The notes under the pieces were generated by a model, which did not search any database, had not been told where the DNA came from, and saw only the letters and a list, made by a program, of their open reading frames with translations. Made by a program: the position numbers and the translations under genes. Of a stretch of 64,000 nucleotides of DNA, positions 11,254-20,278 are shown piece after piece (position 1 is the first letter of the stretch; the number at the start of each line of letters is the position of its first letter). Location: contig JAFISE010000002.1 in the NCBI GenBank assembly GCA_022560025.1, forward strand, positions 310,001-374,000, in the 5' to 3' direction. Source of the DNA: Stagonosporopsis chrysanthemi (lineage: Eukaryota > Ascomycota > Dothideomycetes > Pleosporales > Didymellaceae).

Positions 11254-13364
11254 ACTGCTCACTGTTGAACGGCGCAGTTCTTTGTACATGATACCTATGA
11301 TTCCTTCACTTTGGGCACGGCGTTTGGCATATGGGATGTATCACACAGATACGAGATACCTTTGATGAATAGATAGCACATTACTCTCAAATTCCGCTTC
11401 CACTCCTGCAACATCGTGTCGTACAAACATTGTGCCCATGCACAACTACCCCGCCAAAACTTCGCATCCTACGTCACACTATATCGATAAAGCAACCCCA
11501 AGCACCCCCATGCAAAAAGCAAACACTCATATCACAGGCGCAACAAAAGCAAGCACCGCCAAAAGCACGCAGGTGGCAGGTAAACATGCGCATGGCGTTG
11601 CAAGCCAAAAAGCACATCGAATGCGGTCCCCCTTCCGCTTGTAGCTAGCCATCCATTCCACGCTGACACATTGCGCCCGCAATGCCTGGCCGCAAGCGAG
11701 CCGTGGAGTGCAGCCGTCCTAGCTGGACGCGCCGCAGCAGTGCAAAAACGTGAAACAATCGAGTAACTATCTTTCCGGCGCGGTGTGCGCTAGACACGAC
11801 GCGTTTGGCATCGAGTAAGAGAAACCTCGGTGGGCGGCGCCGGGCCTTGGAGAACGGCGAAACGCGTCGACGTCAGGTGGGGCGCGGAAATGTGTTTTAC
11901 CGTCGCGTTGGAAAGATGTCGGGCGTTGTCGGGTTGGGTACGCTCGGGAGATGTTTCGGACGAAGTTAGGGGATTGGGTGGGATTGCGCTTATCTGATTG
12001 ATCTGATTTCTCCGTGGGATGACCACGGTTTGGGAGATGGTGTGTTGATATGCTTTTTTGCTGCTGTCATCTGGGCCCTTCTGGGATCTCTGGGTGCAAC
12101 ATATCAACTGTTTGCCGTAAGATTTTGCGCTTATCTGAACGTTGTAGTCCACTCTCTTGCGTTGTTAAACACGGCCAGCATCGTGTGAATTTCTACTTCC
12201 TCATCCGCCATTCGTAATGGGGCTGCTAAAGGAATGTACTTCATCTCCTGATTCGAAGGTTTTTTTCTCTCTTGATGCTAGGCGATGTGCCTCTGATATG
12301 AACGCCTGCAGCGGGTACAATGTCGCCTTTTTTGGGTGCTGACAAGATTAAGCTACTATCCTCTCACTTTCATCTTTGCTGTCTTGCCCCTTGCTCATCT
12401 TCAAATACGGCCTATCGTCCTTGTTCTCGTCCTTCCATGTTGCCGCATGCATCCCACCCATGCGTTTCCTGTCATACTATCATCACTGACTTTGTCTCCT
12501 TCCAGTCCTTCCATTGTTTCCATGTACACTGTATTGTCCTCGTCTTCTTCCTTGCGTTGAGCCTTCCGCACCGCAGAAGGTTCGAGGCTTACTAGAAGAC
12601 CATTGTCTTCAAATTGACGCTTTCGGAGTTTGCAACAATAGTCGTCTCAGCAACAGTGACAGAGAAGCTTGGGAGCGAGTTTGCACGTAAACAATTCGAC
12701 ATACAGTAAAAAGTTGTAGTAAAGCCTGAAGGAAGCAACGGTACTATGCTCTAAGATAAACGGTTGCAATTTGCAAAAAGCCGTGCAAACATTTCCATGT
12801 TCGTGCAAAACAGTTTGTTCTGTGCATGGGACAAGACAAGGACACATCTGGGTATTTAAAAACAGCCTCGAGCTATCTGCATATTGACTTGATGTTGCGC
12901 GCAATAATGTGTCTAGCTGGAGCGAAAGCTGGGTTGCGCGATCTGGAATGGGACGGTTGGGTCGGAATGGGGAGCCGTTGTAAATCGAAAGTGGTCAAGC
13001 GCACTCCAGAAACCTGCCTCTTCTAAGCTTGTCTGCCGCCGACGCCATCGAGCATCGAATCATAGTGATCCTCGCGCCTTGCTTAAACCCCGCTCGTTTG
13101 TGATCGTCAGAGGAAGTGCTCGTCATTGGGCGCCACACTTGCCATGCGCCACAAAATCCAGTATGATATCATGGGCTGTGGACGGTGGGGGCCCTGCTCC
13201 TACCGGTTCTCAGCTCGAGTCTGAAGGGATGTGAGTAACTTCTCTTTCAAATAAAGACTGGTCCGACTCTTTTTTCATGAGCAAGACTACCTGTGGATCA
13301 GCCAAGACTTAATCGGTATCAGACGACAGGACGCAACTCAGCTGTTATCCTCCGGCACACTGCC
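11254..13364. other. Intergenic region of about 2.1 kb, no gene seen
   Basis: This contains the 3' flank of glutamate dehydrogenase and the upstream region of the next plus-strand gene. Pyrimidine-rich stretches around 12300-12580 stay open but encode no recognisable protein. Confidence 0.5.
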
Positions 13365-15002
13365 ATGCAAGAATCGCGGCCACCTGCGAAATTACAAAAG
13401 CGCAAAAGCCGAGAACGACAAGAGTTTGAGGGGGCGGAACTTGAGCGTACACAGATGTCAGGAGGATTGGGCAACCACACAGCAGTATCATCACAGCCTC
13501 AAGGAACCTCTGATAACATGTCTGGTGGAGAGAAAGAAAAGAAGTCTAGGTGGAGACTGTCGGGCTTTCATTCGAAGAACAAAGACAAAGACGACACCAA
13601 GGAGAAGGACACAATTCGAAAGGAAACTTCTTCAAATACATTCGATTCAGCCTATGCGAGTAGTGAGCCCAGCAGTAGCGGGCACCCCAGCTTCGTGGGC
13701 AGACCGGTCTCTGGAGAACATTACGAGCCTCTTCCAGGACCTCCTCAAGGATATCCTCAACAGCAAATTCAGAGCTATGACCAAGGGCCATCTACAGAAG
13801 TAACTCCACCGACACCGCCAACCGACCCAAGTCGAAATCCGCCGGCGCAGACGGCTTACGAACACTACCCTCCACCTCCACCTCCACGGTCGCCAGCGCG
13901 ATCTCCTGTGCCAACCCAAGAAAGCGCCTACGCACCGCCCCTGCAATCTCAGCAGGAGGCTAGAAGCACAGAAAATGTCATGAGAGAGACACATACGGAC
14001 AACAGAACTGGGAATATTGTTACGACAACAACTACCACCACTACCACTACCACCACAATCACTGGCCCTGGCGGCTCCACGACAACACAGCAACCCACTG
14101 ACAGCAGTATCGCGCCTAGCGTTACCAGTATGTCAGGGCCGAGCCCGCCTACGCCAGCTCCCGTGTCGCCAGTGCCTCAAGAACCAGTGCCTCGACACCA
14201 CGACGTCCAGCCACTTCCAACTCAACCGTCAGTAAATGCTCCTATGAATCCCTCCCCACCAATACCTAATAAGAGCAATATTCGACACAGAGTCGAACTT
14301 TCTTCTGTCTCTCCTGCCATTGAGCACCAGAACCCAATGAACAGACAAACAACAAACGAGGCAGTCAGTCCCATCACACCTGCAAGTCCTGGACGCGCAA
14401 ACTTCTCATACCCCTCGCGAGTGCCGCCACCAGGTGTCCCACGTCAGGTCCCGGTAGGACCGAACGACGAGTACGTACAACAGCAGCTCCAGGAGGATCC
14501 CAGCCGGCCAATCCCGTACCGCATGGGACATGCTCCTCCATCGCAACAACCCGGAGACCATGTCGCGCAGAAGCAGTCGACTATGGCAAATCTCAGAGCT
14601 GCGGCAGCAGGTATTCATGTGAGCTTCACGTAACAAATTTTTGATCTACAGTGCTAACAGTTCTAGGGCGCAACAGAAGCTCTTCGCGGTACTTTCAACG
14701 ACTCGATTGACCGCCGCGTCCACGCTCCCGACAACGCCGTGCACGCGAAGAACCAAGCGACCATCGCCGCTGGTCGTCAGGAGATCGAGTCTCAACACTT
14801 TGTGTCGCGCGATAACCAACACAAGCCGCCGGCAGCCGATGCGCCGCCTGTACCTCCAATCAAGACAGCATACGGAGGCCCGCCAGTTTCCGGCTCGCAG
14901 GTTGAGAGTGGCAGTCGAGGTGGCAAGCTGAGTAGTTTTCTGAAAAAGATCAACGATATGGAGTCTGCGAAGCGCCAACAAGCGGGGAATAATGTTCATT
15001 GA
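13365..15002 (+). CDS. Pro/Thr/Ser-rich fungal protein of unknown function
   Basis: Exons 13365-14618 and 14667-15002 encode 529 residues. The intron has a GTGAGC donor and a TGCTAAC branch shortly before TTCTAG; the join gives AAAAGIHGATEALRGTFNDS. Most of the protein is low complexity: a Lys/Asp-rich patch, proline-rich runs with possible SH3-binding PPPPPP, and a pure threonine run in the middle. The last 110 residues are more ordered and charged, with NAVHAKNQATIAAGRQEIES and a final SSFLKKINDMESAKRQQ. This architecture (disordered body, short conserved tail) occurs in fungal proteins without assigned function. The start is uncertain: ATGs at 13365, 13455 and 13518 are in frame, and the last (MSGGEKEKKSRW) may be the true one. 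Confidence 0.75.
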
Positions 15003-15889
15003 TTTGCATTGCTGGGTAAGGCTTGCATTGCAGGTTATGCTCAAAGGGTCGGCGCCAGCCGTTCTGCATGATACTAGTACGAAGGTGTTCGGAAGTCGGT
15101 TTCGATATTGCGTATATAGGTGCATGGTATCATTAAATTCCATCTTCTCAACCACTTTGTATCCAGTATCTGGTGGATTGGGGTGTTATTGCTCGATTGA
15201 GGTACAAGACTACGATAAAGACACTAACAACGATTAATTTGGAGAGACGCAACTACAGACAGGATTTTAGACGAAGGAGTACTTTCTCGTACGTACTTGA
15301 AAGTTATTTCCACAACTCCTAAGATATAAAGGGCACAGCTATGATGCAGCGCATGAATACGCGGCATAGAATCAACCTCAGCAGACCCAGTGCGAACCCA
15401 TCAGGAATATATAACGTCAATACAGCTGACTACCCATCGAATAGGCAACAACTTTTTCCAGTTTTCGAGGTCAAGAGAGACAAATTTGGAACCGTTTTTT
15501 ACAAGCACTACGGCAAACCATGAGCAGGAGGCACTCGGGCGATCCTGGATTGTTTTGTTGACAAATGACATTAACGCAGTCTTTTCATCAGCCCTTACTC
15601 TGCAGAAGTTGCGCTGTTTTATATAACGATCTTTCCGTGATTTCGCATTTGTAGCCTATTTTTCCGTGCAGCATAAGAAGCATGGTCAAAGCCCCTGATC
15701 CGAGGCGCGAAAGCCGAGAAGAAAATTTTCCACACCATGGCCCACCCACGACCATCTCGAATAACTCCGCTGCCACATCGTCCAGCCAATGAATGATAGA
15801 TGTTATTGATTTCCAGTCATGCAGCTGATGCAAGACAATAGGGTTAATATATTTTGGATTTCGCTCAGTTTTCACCAAAGGAGTAATCC
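15003..15889. other. Intergenic region, no gene seen
   Basis: This is the 3' flank of the preceding gene and the upstream flank of tRNA-Ala. No coding or RNA signal was recognised. Confidence 0.5.
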
Positions 15890-16011
15890 GGGCTCGTGGG
15901 TAAGTTTCTCTTGCATCCAAGCCCTCATTCATTGGCTAACATAAAAAAGTTTAGTGGTATAATACTCCCTTAGCATGGGAGTGGTCCGGGGTTCGATTCC
16001 CCGCGAGTCCA
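15890..16011 (+). tRNA. tRNA-Ala(AGC) interrupted in the D-arm
   Basis: Exon parts 15890-15899 and 15950-16011 together make a full 72-position alanine tRNA (discriminator A included). The acceptor GGGCTCG pairs with CGAGTCC (one G-T wobble). The anticodon stem CTCCC/GGGAG encloses the loop TTAGCAT, anticodon AGC. The T-arm is CGGGG-TTCGATT-CCCCG and the discriminator is A. The D-stem has one T-T mismatch. A T-run (16014-16020 region, TTCTTTTT) follows as Pol III terminator. The 50-nt insert 15900-15949 lies after nucleotide 10, inside the A box, and not at the canonical 37/38 intron site; it has mRNA-intron signals (separate entry). Without its removal the 5' acceptor strand cannot be joined to the rest of the tRNA. 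Confidence 0.85.
15900..15949 (+). other. 50-nt spliceosomal-type insert in tRNA-Ala
   Basis: The insert begins GTAAGTT, has GGCTAACAT starting 14 nt before its end, and ends AAAAAAG. These are the donor, branch and acceptor of a U2-type intron. Excision from G15900 to G15949 restores the tRNA exactly. Confidence 0.7.
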
Positions 16012-16849
16012 GTTCTTTTTGCCGTGGTCGTCGTGGTGGGTGCAGAGGTCTCAAGGGAGTTAGATCTAGGGAGAAATGCTTTTTGTCTATGTCAAAGCAA
16101 CAGAAGGAGCTACAAAACTTTTAACAAGTACGCAGCATTAACACTGCTGTATTAAGGCCTCTCTTTCTTCTTGTTTAGATGTCCGTTGGCGCTTTAAGGT
16201 AGTTTAATTGATGAGTGAACATACACATCACGTGACTGTATGGACTAGACCTGTTGGACGCTCGGCACCCGTGGTAGTAAAGGAATCTCCGCCTTCGCAA
16301 CGGAGGCCAATCGACGAGTACAAACTGCCTGCTATTTTAGTCCAGTTCATTTTTGCTCTCGCAGTGCTTGTGTGCTGTCTTTTGCTGCGTTGGGGAGACG
16401 GTGGGCTGTGGTGATAACCGACGCGTGTTTTCGGAACGCCAAAGCATTGGCATCTGCATGTGAGACAAGGGAGCTTTGTCTACGACTCTTCAGCTACCTT
16501 TGCCCTCATCTTGTATCTCTTTGGGCGATGTTGTTTTGTGTCGAGGGTGCTGGGCAAACGGCACTGTGCGACCCTGCAACAAAAGACTTCTTCCTGCTCT
16601 CGTGTCAACTTCTTTGAGATATCAATACGCCGAAGCTTTCATTCTTGAACTGGCATTGATGGAAAGTGCTGTGCGCATTCGGGACACCTGAATGAAGAGT
16701 CTGGTGTAAAGGAGCTCTTTCAGCCTTTATTGAGTTTGGAACACACAAAGCGTATACACTTCAGCACTACATGATATAACCGCTCAGCTGTGTGGTACGT
16801 ATGGGCATACAGATCCCTCCTCCTGCTCCAAGACCATTGCAATTCGAAA
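16012..16849. other. Intergenic region downstream of tRNA-Ala
   Basis: The Pol III T-run is at its left edge. Overlapping chance frames occur between 16208 and 16690; none is recognisable. Confidence 0.5.
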
Positions 16850-17314
16850 ATGTCATCATCTACCTTCTTCCCAACGCGCTGGCCGCCGTCCACCTTCGGC
16901 CCGGGCTTGCGCAACCTCGAAATCCACGCAGCTCAAAGTGCATCAGCCCGAGGCTGGAGTGCACCAAGAGCCGCAATATGCCTCCAGGCTTTATACAGCC
17001 GCTTTTGGGCGCCGGAAAGCGACGTCCAACCTTGGCTCCATTGTAATGGTGATGTTTATAGTCTAGGAAAGGGTGTTCCCTTGCCGAATTTCATGAACGA
17101 GGTTGAAGCGAAGTATAAGGATGTCACAGTCCTGGCCACGAAGACAAACACCCATGGAGAGGTAGTTACGACGGTTCTGTACGGCGAGTGTGCGGAGGAA
17201 CTTGTTCCGGGCAGCCAGAATCGATGCACCGCACGCCAATTCGCATGGGCATTCGGGTTGTATTTTCCCAGATGCAAACGTACAAGAGGCATCATCCCTA
17301 CGATATTGCCATGA
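16850..17314 (+). CDS. Possible small hypothetical protein
   Basis: This is a 154-residue open frame beginning MSSSTFFPTRWPPSTFGPG and ending RTRGIIPTILP. The second half (KYKDVTVLATKTNTHGEVV onward) looks more protein-like than the first. It has seven or so cysteines but no signal peptide. A competing frame begins at 16802 (MGIQIPPPAPRP) and overlaps the first half, so the exon structure may differ from what is given. I recognise no family, and it could be non-coding. Confidence 0.35.
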   Translation: MSSSTFFPTRWPPSTFGPGLRNLEIHAAQSASARGWSAPRAAICLQALYSRFWAPESDVQPWLHCNGDVYSLGKGVPLPNFMNEVEAKYKDVTVLATKTNTHGEVVTTVLYGECAEELVPGSQNRCTARQFAWAFGLYFPRCKRTRGIIPTILP

Positions 17315-17595
17315 GAGATACTTAGTGTTAGTGATTGAGCATGTATAGATCTGTCTTTGAGATCAGACCCAGTGAAGCTGCGGCAAAGCGTAATAAAAGC
17401 AAAATCTAGAATTGACCTCTTGAGGTACCGTGGTTTGGTCTAATTGGGGATGGGCAGTCAGACCTGACCTCCTCAACACTGCGTTCATGCAGACTATAAC
17501 GTGGGAAAATATACATGAAGAATCGAATCTAGAAAGCCATGATAACATACATACTCTTCTCTCCGAAATCAACCACACTAGATCATTCCAGCGCT

Positions 17596-20166
17596 CTAGG
17601 AGGAACGGCGGATCATACGGCCGAAGCTGTCCCTCTTCAACTTTGTAGCCGGGATGCTGCCATCTGCTGCGGCCTTCTCGAGGAAGGAAATGAACTCCTC
17701 GAGAGTGTACTCCTTGTCAGTCGTAGTGACTGGGACGGTGGAGTTGACAGGAGCAGCGGGGTTCGGGGGAGTGACAGCTTCAGGTACGACCGAAGTGGAA
17801 GGGGTGGAACTTTCGGGAACAGCGGGGCTTGAGGGAGTTGAGGGAGTGGCAGGGGTTGTGCTGTTAGCAACCTTAAAGGCAGCAATCTTCTCAGCCGCGT
17901 GCTCAGCGACAATCATGATGATAGCCTGGGTGTTGCCGGTGGGTAGGTCGGGGTGAATTGAAGCGTCCACGACAAAGAGATTGTCAGTTCCGTAAACCTT
18001 GGTGTCAGTATCTACAACGCTGGTGCCGTTGCTGCGCCCATCGTCAGTCCCCATCTTGGTGGTCCCGACCCAGTGGTCACCAGAGATCAAGTTGTTTGCG
18101 ATGATGGACTCGGGCGTGGATGCCGCGTCCAAAGCCATAGTAGAGTTGACAGTGCTGTTGCCCGGGCTGGTGATGTCCATCCACCACTGGATAAAGCCAG
18201 ATAAAGCCTCTTTGTCGGCATCGGTGGTCAACCAAGGCTTCACATTGAGCACGGTGTTGCCACCAGCTGTGATACCGAGCTCACCAGTGGAGGTAGTTCC
18301 ATGTGTGAGGAAGGTCCTGATAGTGAGGGTGGCATCCTTCATGAAGCTGACCGTTCCCTGGAGGAAGCGTTCCTTACCATCGCTGCCTTTTACGGATGTC
18401 CACAGGTGCATCCTTTGCGCGGCTTGGGTAATAACGCCCGATCCTTGCTTGTAGAGATCTAAATCGGACTCGATGGGGTTGGTTGCAATGTCGTTGAACT
18501 TGTAGGCTGTGTGATTTGCGGAAGTCGTGAATTGAATAGGAGCTTGGGCGTGGTCCTTGAGGCCGTGACCGACAGGAAGGTCAATCCAATCGGCCTCTTC
18601 GGGAAGCTCAACACCAGTGGTGCCACCCTGAACAATCTTCAGAGCATCAGACTTGCCAATGCCAGAATTCCACAGGATCCTAGGGGTGGAAAGAGCTCCA
18701 CCGGCGAGGACGACCTTGCCACCTTGCTTCAGGTTGATAATCTGCTGGCTACCGTCTGCAAGCTCAACGAGAACACCGGTTACACTGCTACCAGTACGCT
18801 TGACTTGGATGACCTTAGTCTCGAGCTTGAGGGTGAAGTTGTCAAGTTCCTCAGCGAAGGGCATGTAGGTCCTGGCAGGGCCAGCACGGAGGTTGTTGGC
18901 GATCGACCATGCAGGGCGGGAGTAGACCATGCGCTTCTCGTTAGGGGTCTTGATAGAGTCAAGCTCAGTCCAGCCTTGATCATTGAGGTAGGCAGACACT
19001 GTGTTATAGGCCATGTCGTCGTAGTACTTTCCATCAGCCGAAGGCTGAGTGGTACCGGGGTTGCGGGAGTACAGACGGTCTGCAGCGTCTGTCACATCAT
19101 TCCAGGACCAACCAGCAGGCCAGTTCGCAAAATCTTGCTCAGGAGGGTGGATGAAGTTCTGTCCGTTGATAGAGCTTGAGCCTCCAAGAAGACAACCTGC
19201 CATAGAGGCGGTGTCACTGCAGATCTTGGTTCCAGGGAGGGCGGTCAAGCTGCTTCCAAGAGCCGGGACATCATACCGTGTCAGGGTGTTGTTCCACTCC
19301 AAACCCTGGGAGGAGCCCAGGGCAACAGTGTTGGCAGGGCCACGCTCAATCAGAAGAACGCTTAGACCGGCCTCAGCAATGCGTTCAGCCGCAATGATAC
19401 CGGCAGTACCACCACCCGCGACAATAACATCGTAGGTCGTGTTCGAGACTGTGGGCGGAACAGCCGTGCCGTTGCCGGCGGAAGGAGGGGTTGAGTCGCC
19501 GCCAGATCCAGGAGCAGTGCCATTGCCAGTAGCCGGGGAGGCCCACGAAGCCCAAGTCTCAAACTTGGCTGACTTGGCGGCCGCGGCGGGCTGACCGTAC
19601 AAACCGAAACCAGCATCGTGGTAGGGCAGTGCACTAGCAGGGTTAGAGGGAGTGCTAGGGTCAGAGGATGCGAGCGCCCATCCAAGAACAGGGATCTCGT
19701 CAGCGTTTGTGAAAGTGGTGGTACCGCCCACAATACAACCCTTGCAGAGGAAGGTGTAGGAGAAGTGAGTGCTGTTGACGAAGGTTCCATTGGCGATGGG
19801 CAACGCGCTGACCTCTGTGGCATCGTAGACAGCTGGGTTGGCATATGCACCTGCGATACGGAAGGTGCTGACAACTTCATCACCGTTGGCCCAAGCAACG
19901 AGCAGAAGGTGGTTCAGCATGCCTCCGCCATATGAAACGGCTCCCCATGCTCCCGACTCGGTGATAGGCACAACAAGCTGCCCAATGAAGTCTGTCTCAA
20001 TCGTCTCTGGGAAAGCAATAGCGATACTAAAGTTGTCGGTAGCATCGAGTCGTTGAAAGTCGATGTCAGTGTTTGGATCGGTGTATGCGACTGGGGTTGT
20101 TGCTGCAGTGGCCATGCGGAAGAGCCCGGAAAGGGCTACCGCCGAACCCACGATTGTAGAGCGCAT
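17596..20166 (-). CDS. cdh: Cellobiose dehydrogenase (AA8 cytochrome plus AA3_1 flavin domain)
   Basis: This secreted flavocytochrome oxidises cellobiose and passes electrons to lytic polysaccharide monooxygenases during cellulose breakdown. It is a single exon of 856 residues. Residues 1-21 are a signal peptide. The cytochrome domain has candidate heme ligands Met83 (GGGMLNHLLLVAW) and His183 (PYHDAGFGLYG), 100 residues apart, as in the family, and a CKGC pair. A Gly/Pro/Ser linker (about 208-243) leads to the FAD motif VAGGGTAGIIAAERIAEAG (249-267). The GMC catalytic pair is His698 (SGDHWVG) and Asn745 (PTGNTQA). There is no CBM1. The end is a Ser/Thr/Pro tail plus YTLEEFISFLEKAAADG and a basic tip. 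Absence of CBM1 fits class III or CBM-less class II enzymes. Confidence 0.93.
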   Translation of the reverse strand: MRSTIVGSAVALSGLFRMATAATTPVAYTDPNTDIDFQRLDATDNFSIAIAFPETIETDFIGQLVVPITESGAWGAVSYGGGMLNHLLLVAWANGDEVVSTFRIAGAYANPAVYDATEVSALPIANGTFVNSTHFSYTFLCKGCIVGGTTTFTNADEIPVLGWALASSDPSTPSNPASALPYHDAGFGLYGQPAAAAKSAKFETWASWASPATGNGTAPGSGGDSTPPSAGNGTAVPPTVSNTTYDVIVAGGGTAGIIAAERIAEAGLSVLLIERGPANTVALGSSQGLEWNNTLTRYDVPALGSSLTALPGTKICSDTASMAGCLLGGSSSINGQNFIHPPEQDFANWPAGWSWNDVTDAADRLYSRNPGTTQPSADGKYYDDMAYNTVSAYLNDQGWTELDSIKTPNEKRMVYSRPAWSIANNLRAGPARTYMPFAEELDNFTLKLETKVIQVKRTGSSVTGVLVELADGSQQIINLKQGGKVVLAGGALSTPRILWNSGIGKSDALKIVQGGTTGVELPEEADWIDLPVGHGLKDHAQAPIQFTTSANHTAYKFNDIATNPIESDLDLYKQGSGVITQAAQRMHLWTSVKGSDGKERFLQGTVSFMKDATLTIRTFLTHGTTSTGELGITAGGNTVLNVKPWLTTDADKEALSGFIQWWMDITSPGNSTVNSTMALDAASTPESIIANNLISGDHWVGTTKMGTDDGRSNGTSVVDTDTKVYGTDNLFVVDASIHPDLPTGNTQAIIMIVAEHAAEKIAAFKVANSTTPATPSTPSSPAVPESSTPSTSVVPEAVTPPNPAAPVNSTVPVTTTDKEYTLEEFISFLEKAAADGSIPATKLKRDSFGRMIRRSS

Positions 20167-20262
20167 GTTTGCGTTGTTGAAGGGTGTTCAGATACTCGAT
20201 GGTAGACGTGTCGAAAAGAACGACGGGAACTTGACAGAGTCTAGCTCTATCGATGAATGAAA

Positions 20263-20278
20263 GAATGAATGAATGAAT
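20263..20278. repeat. GAAT tetranucleotide repeat
   Basis: Four perfect GAAT copies lie about 100 nt upstream of the cellobiose dehydrogenase start codon. Confidence 0.8.

Noticed and set aside
15900..15949. Canonical tRNA-endonuclease intron
   Set aside because: The insert is in the D-arm, far from the anticodon loop, and has mRNA-type splice signals; no bulge-helix-bulge around the anticodon is involved.
18511..19179. 222-codon plus-strand frame inside cellobiose dehydrogenase
   Set aside because: It is an antisense shadow of a clearly coding exon.
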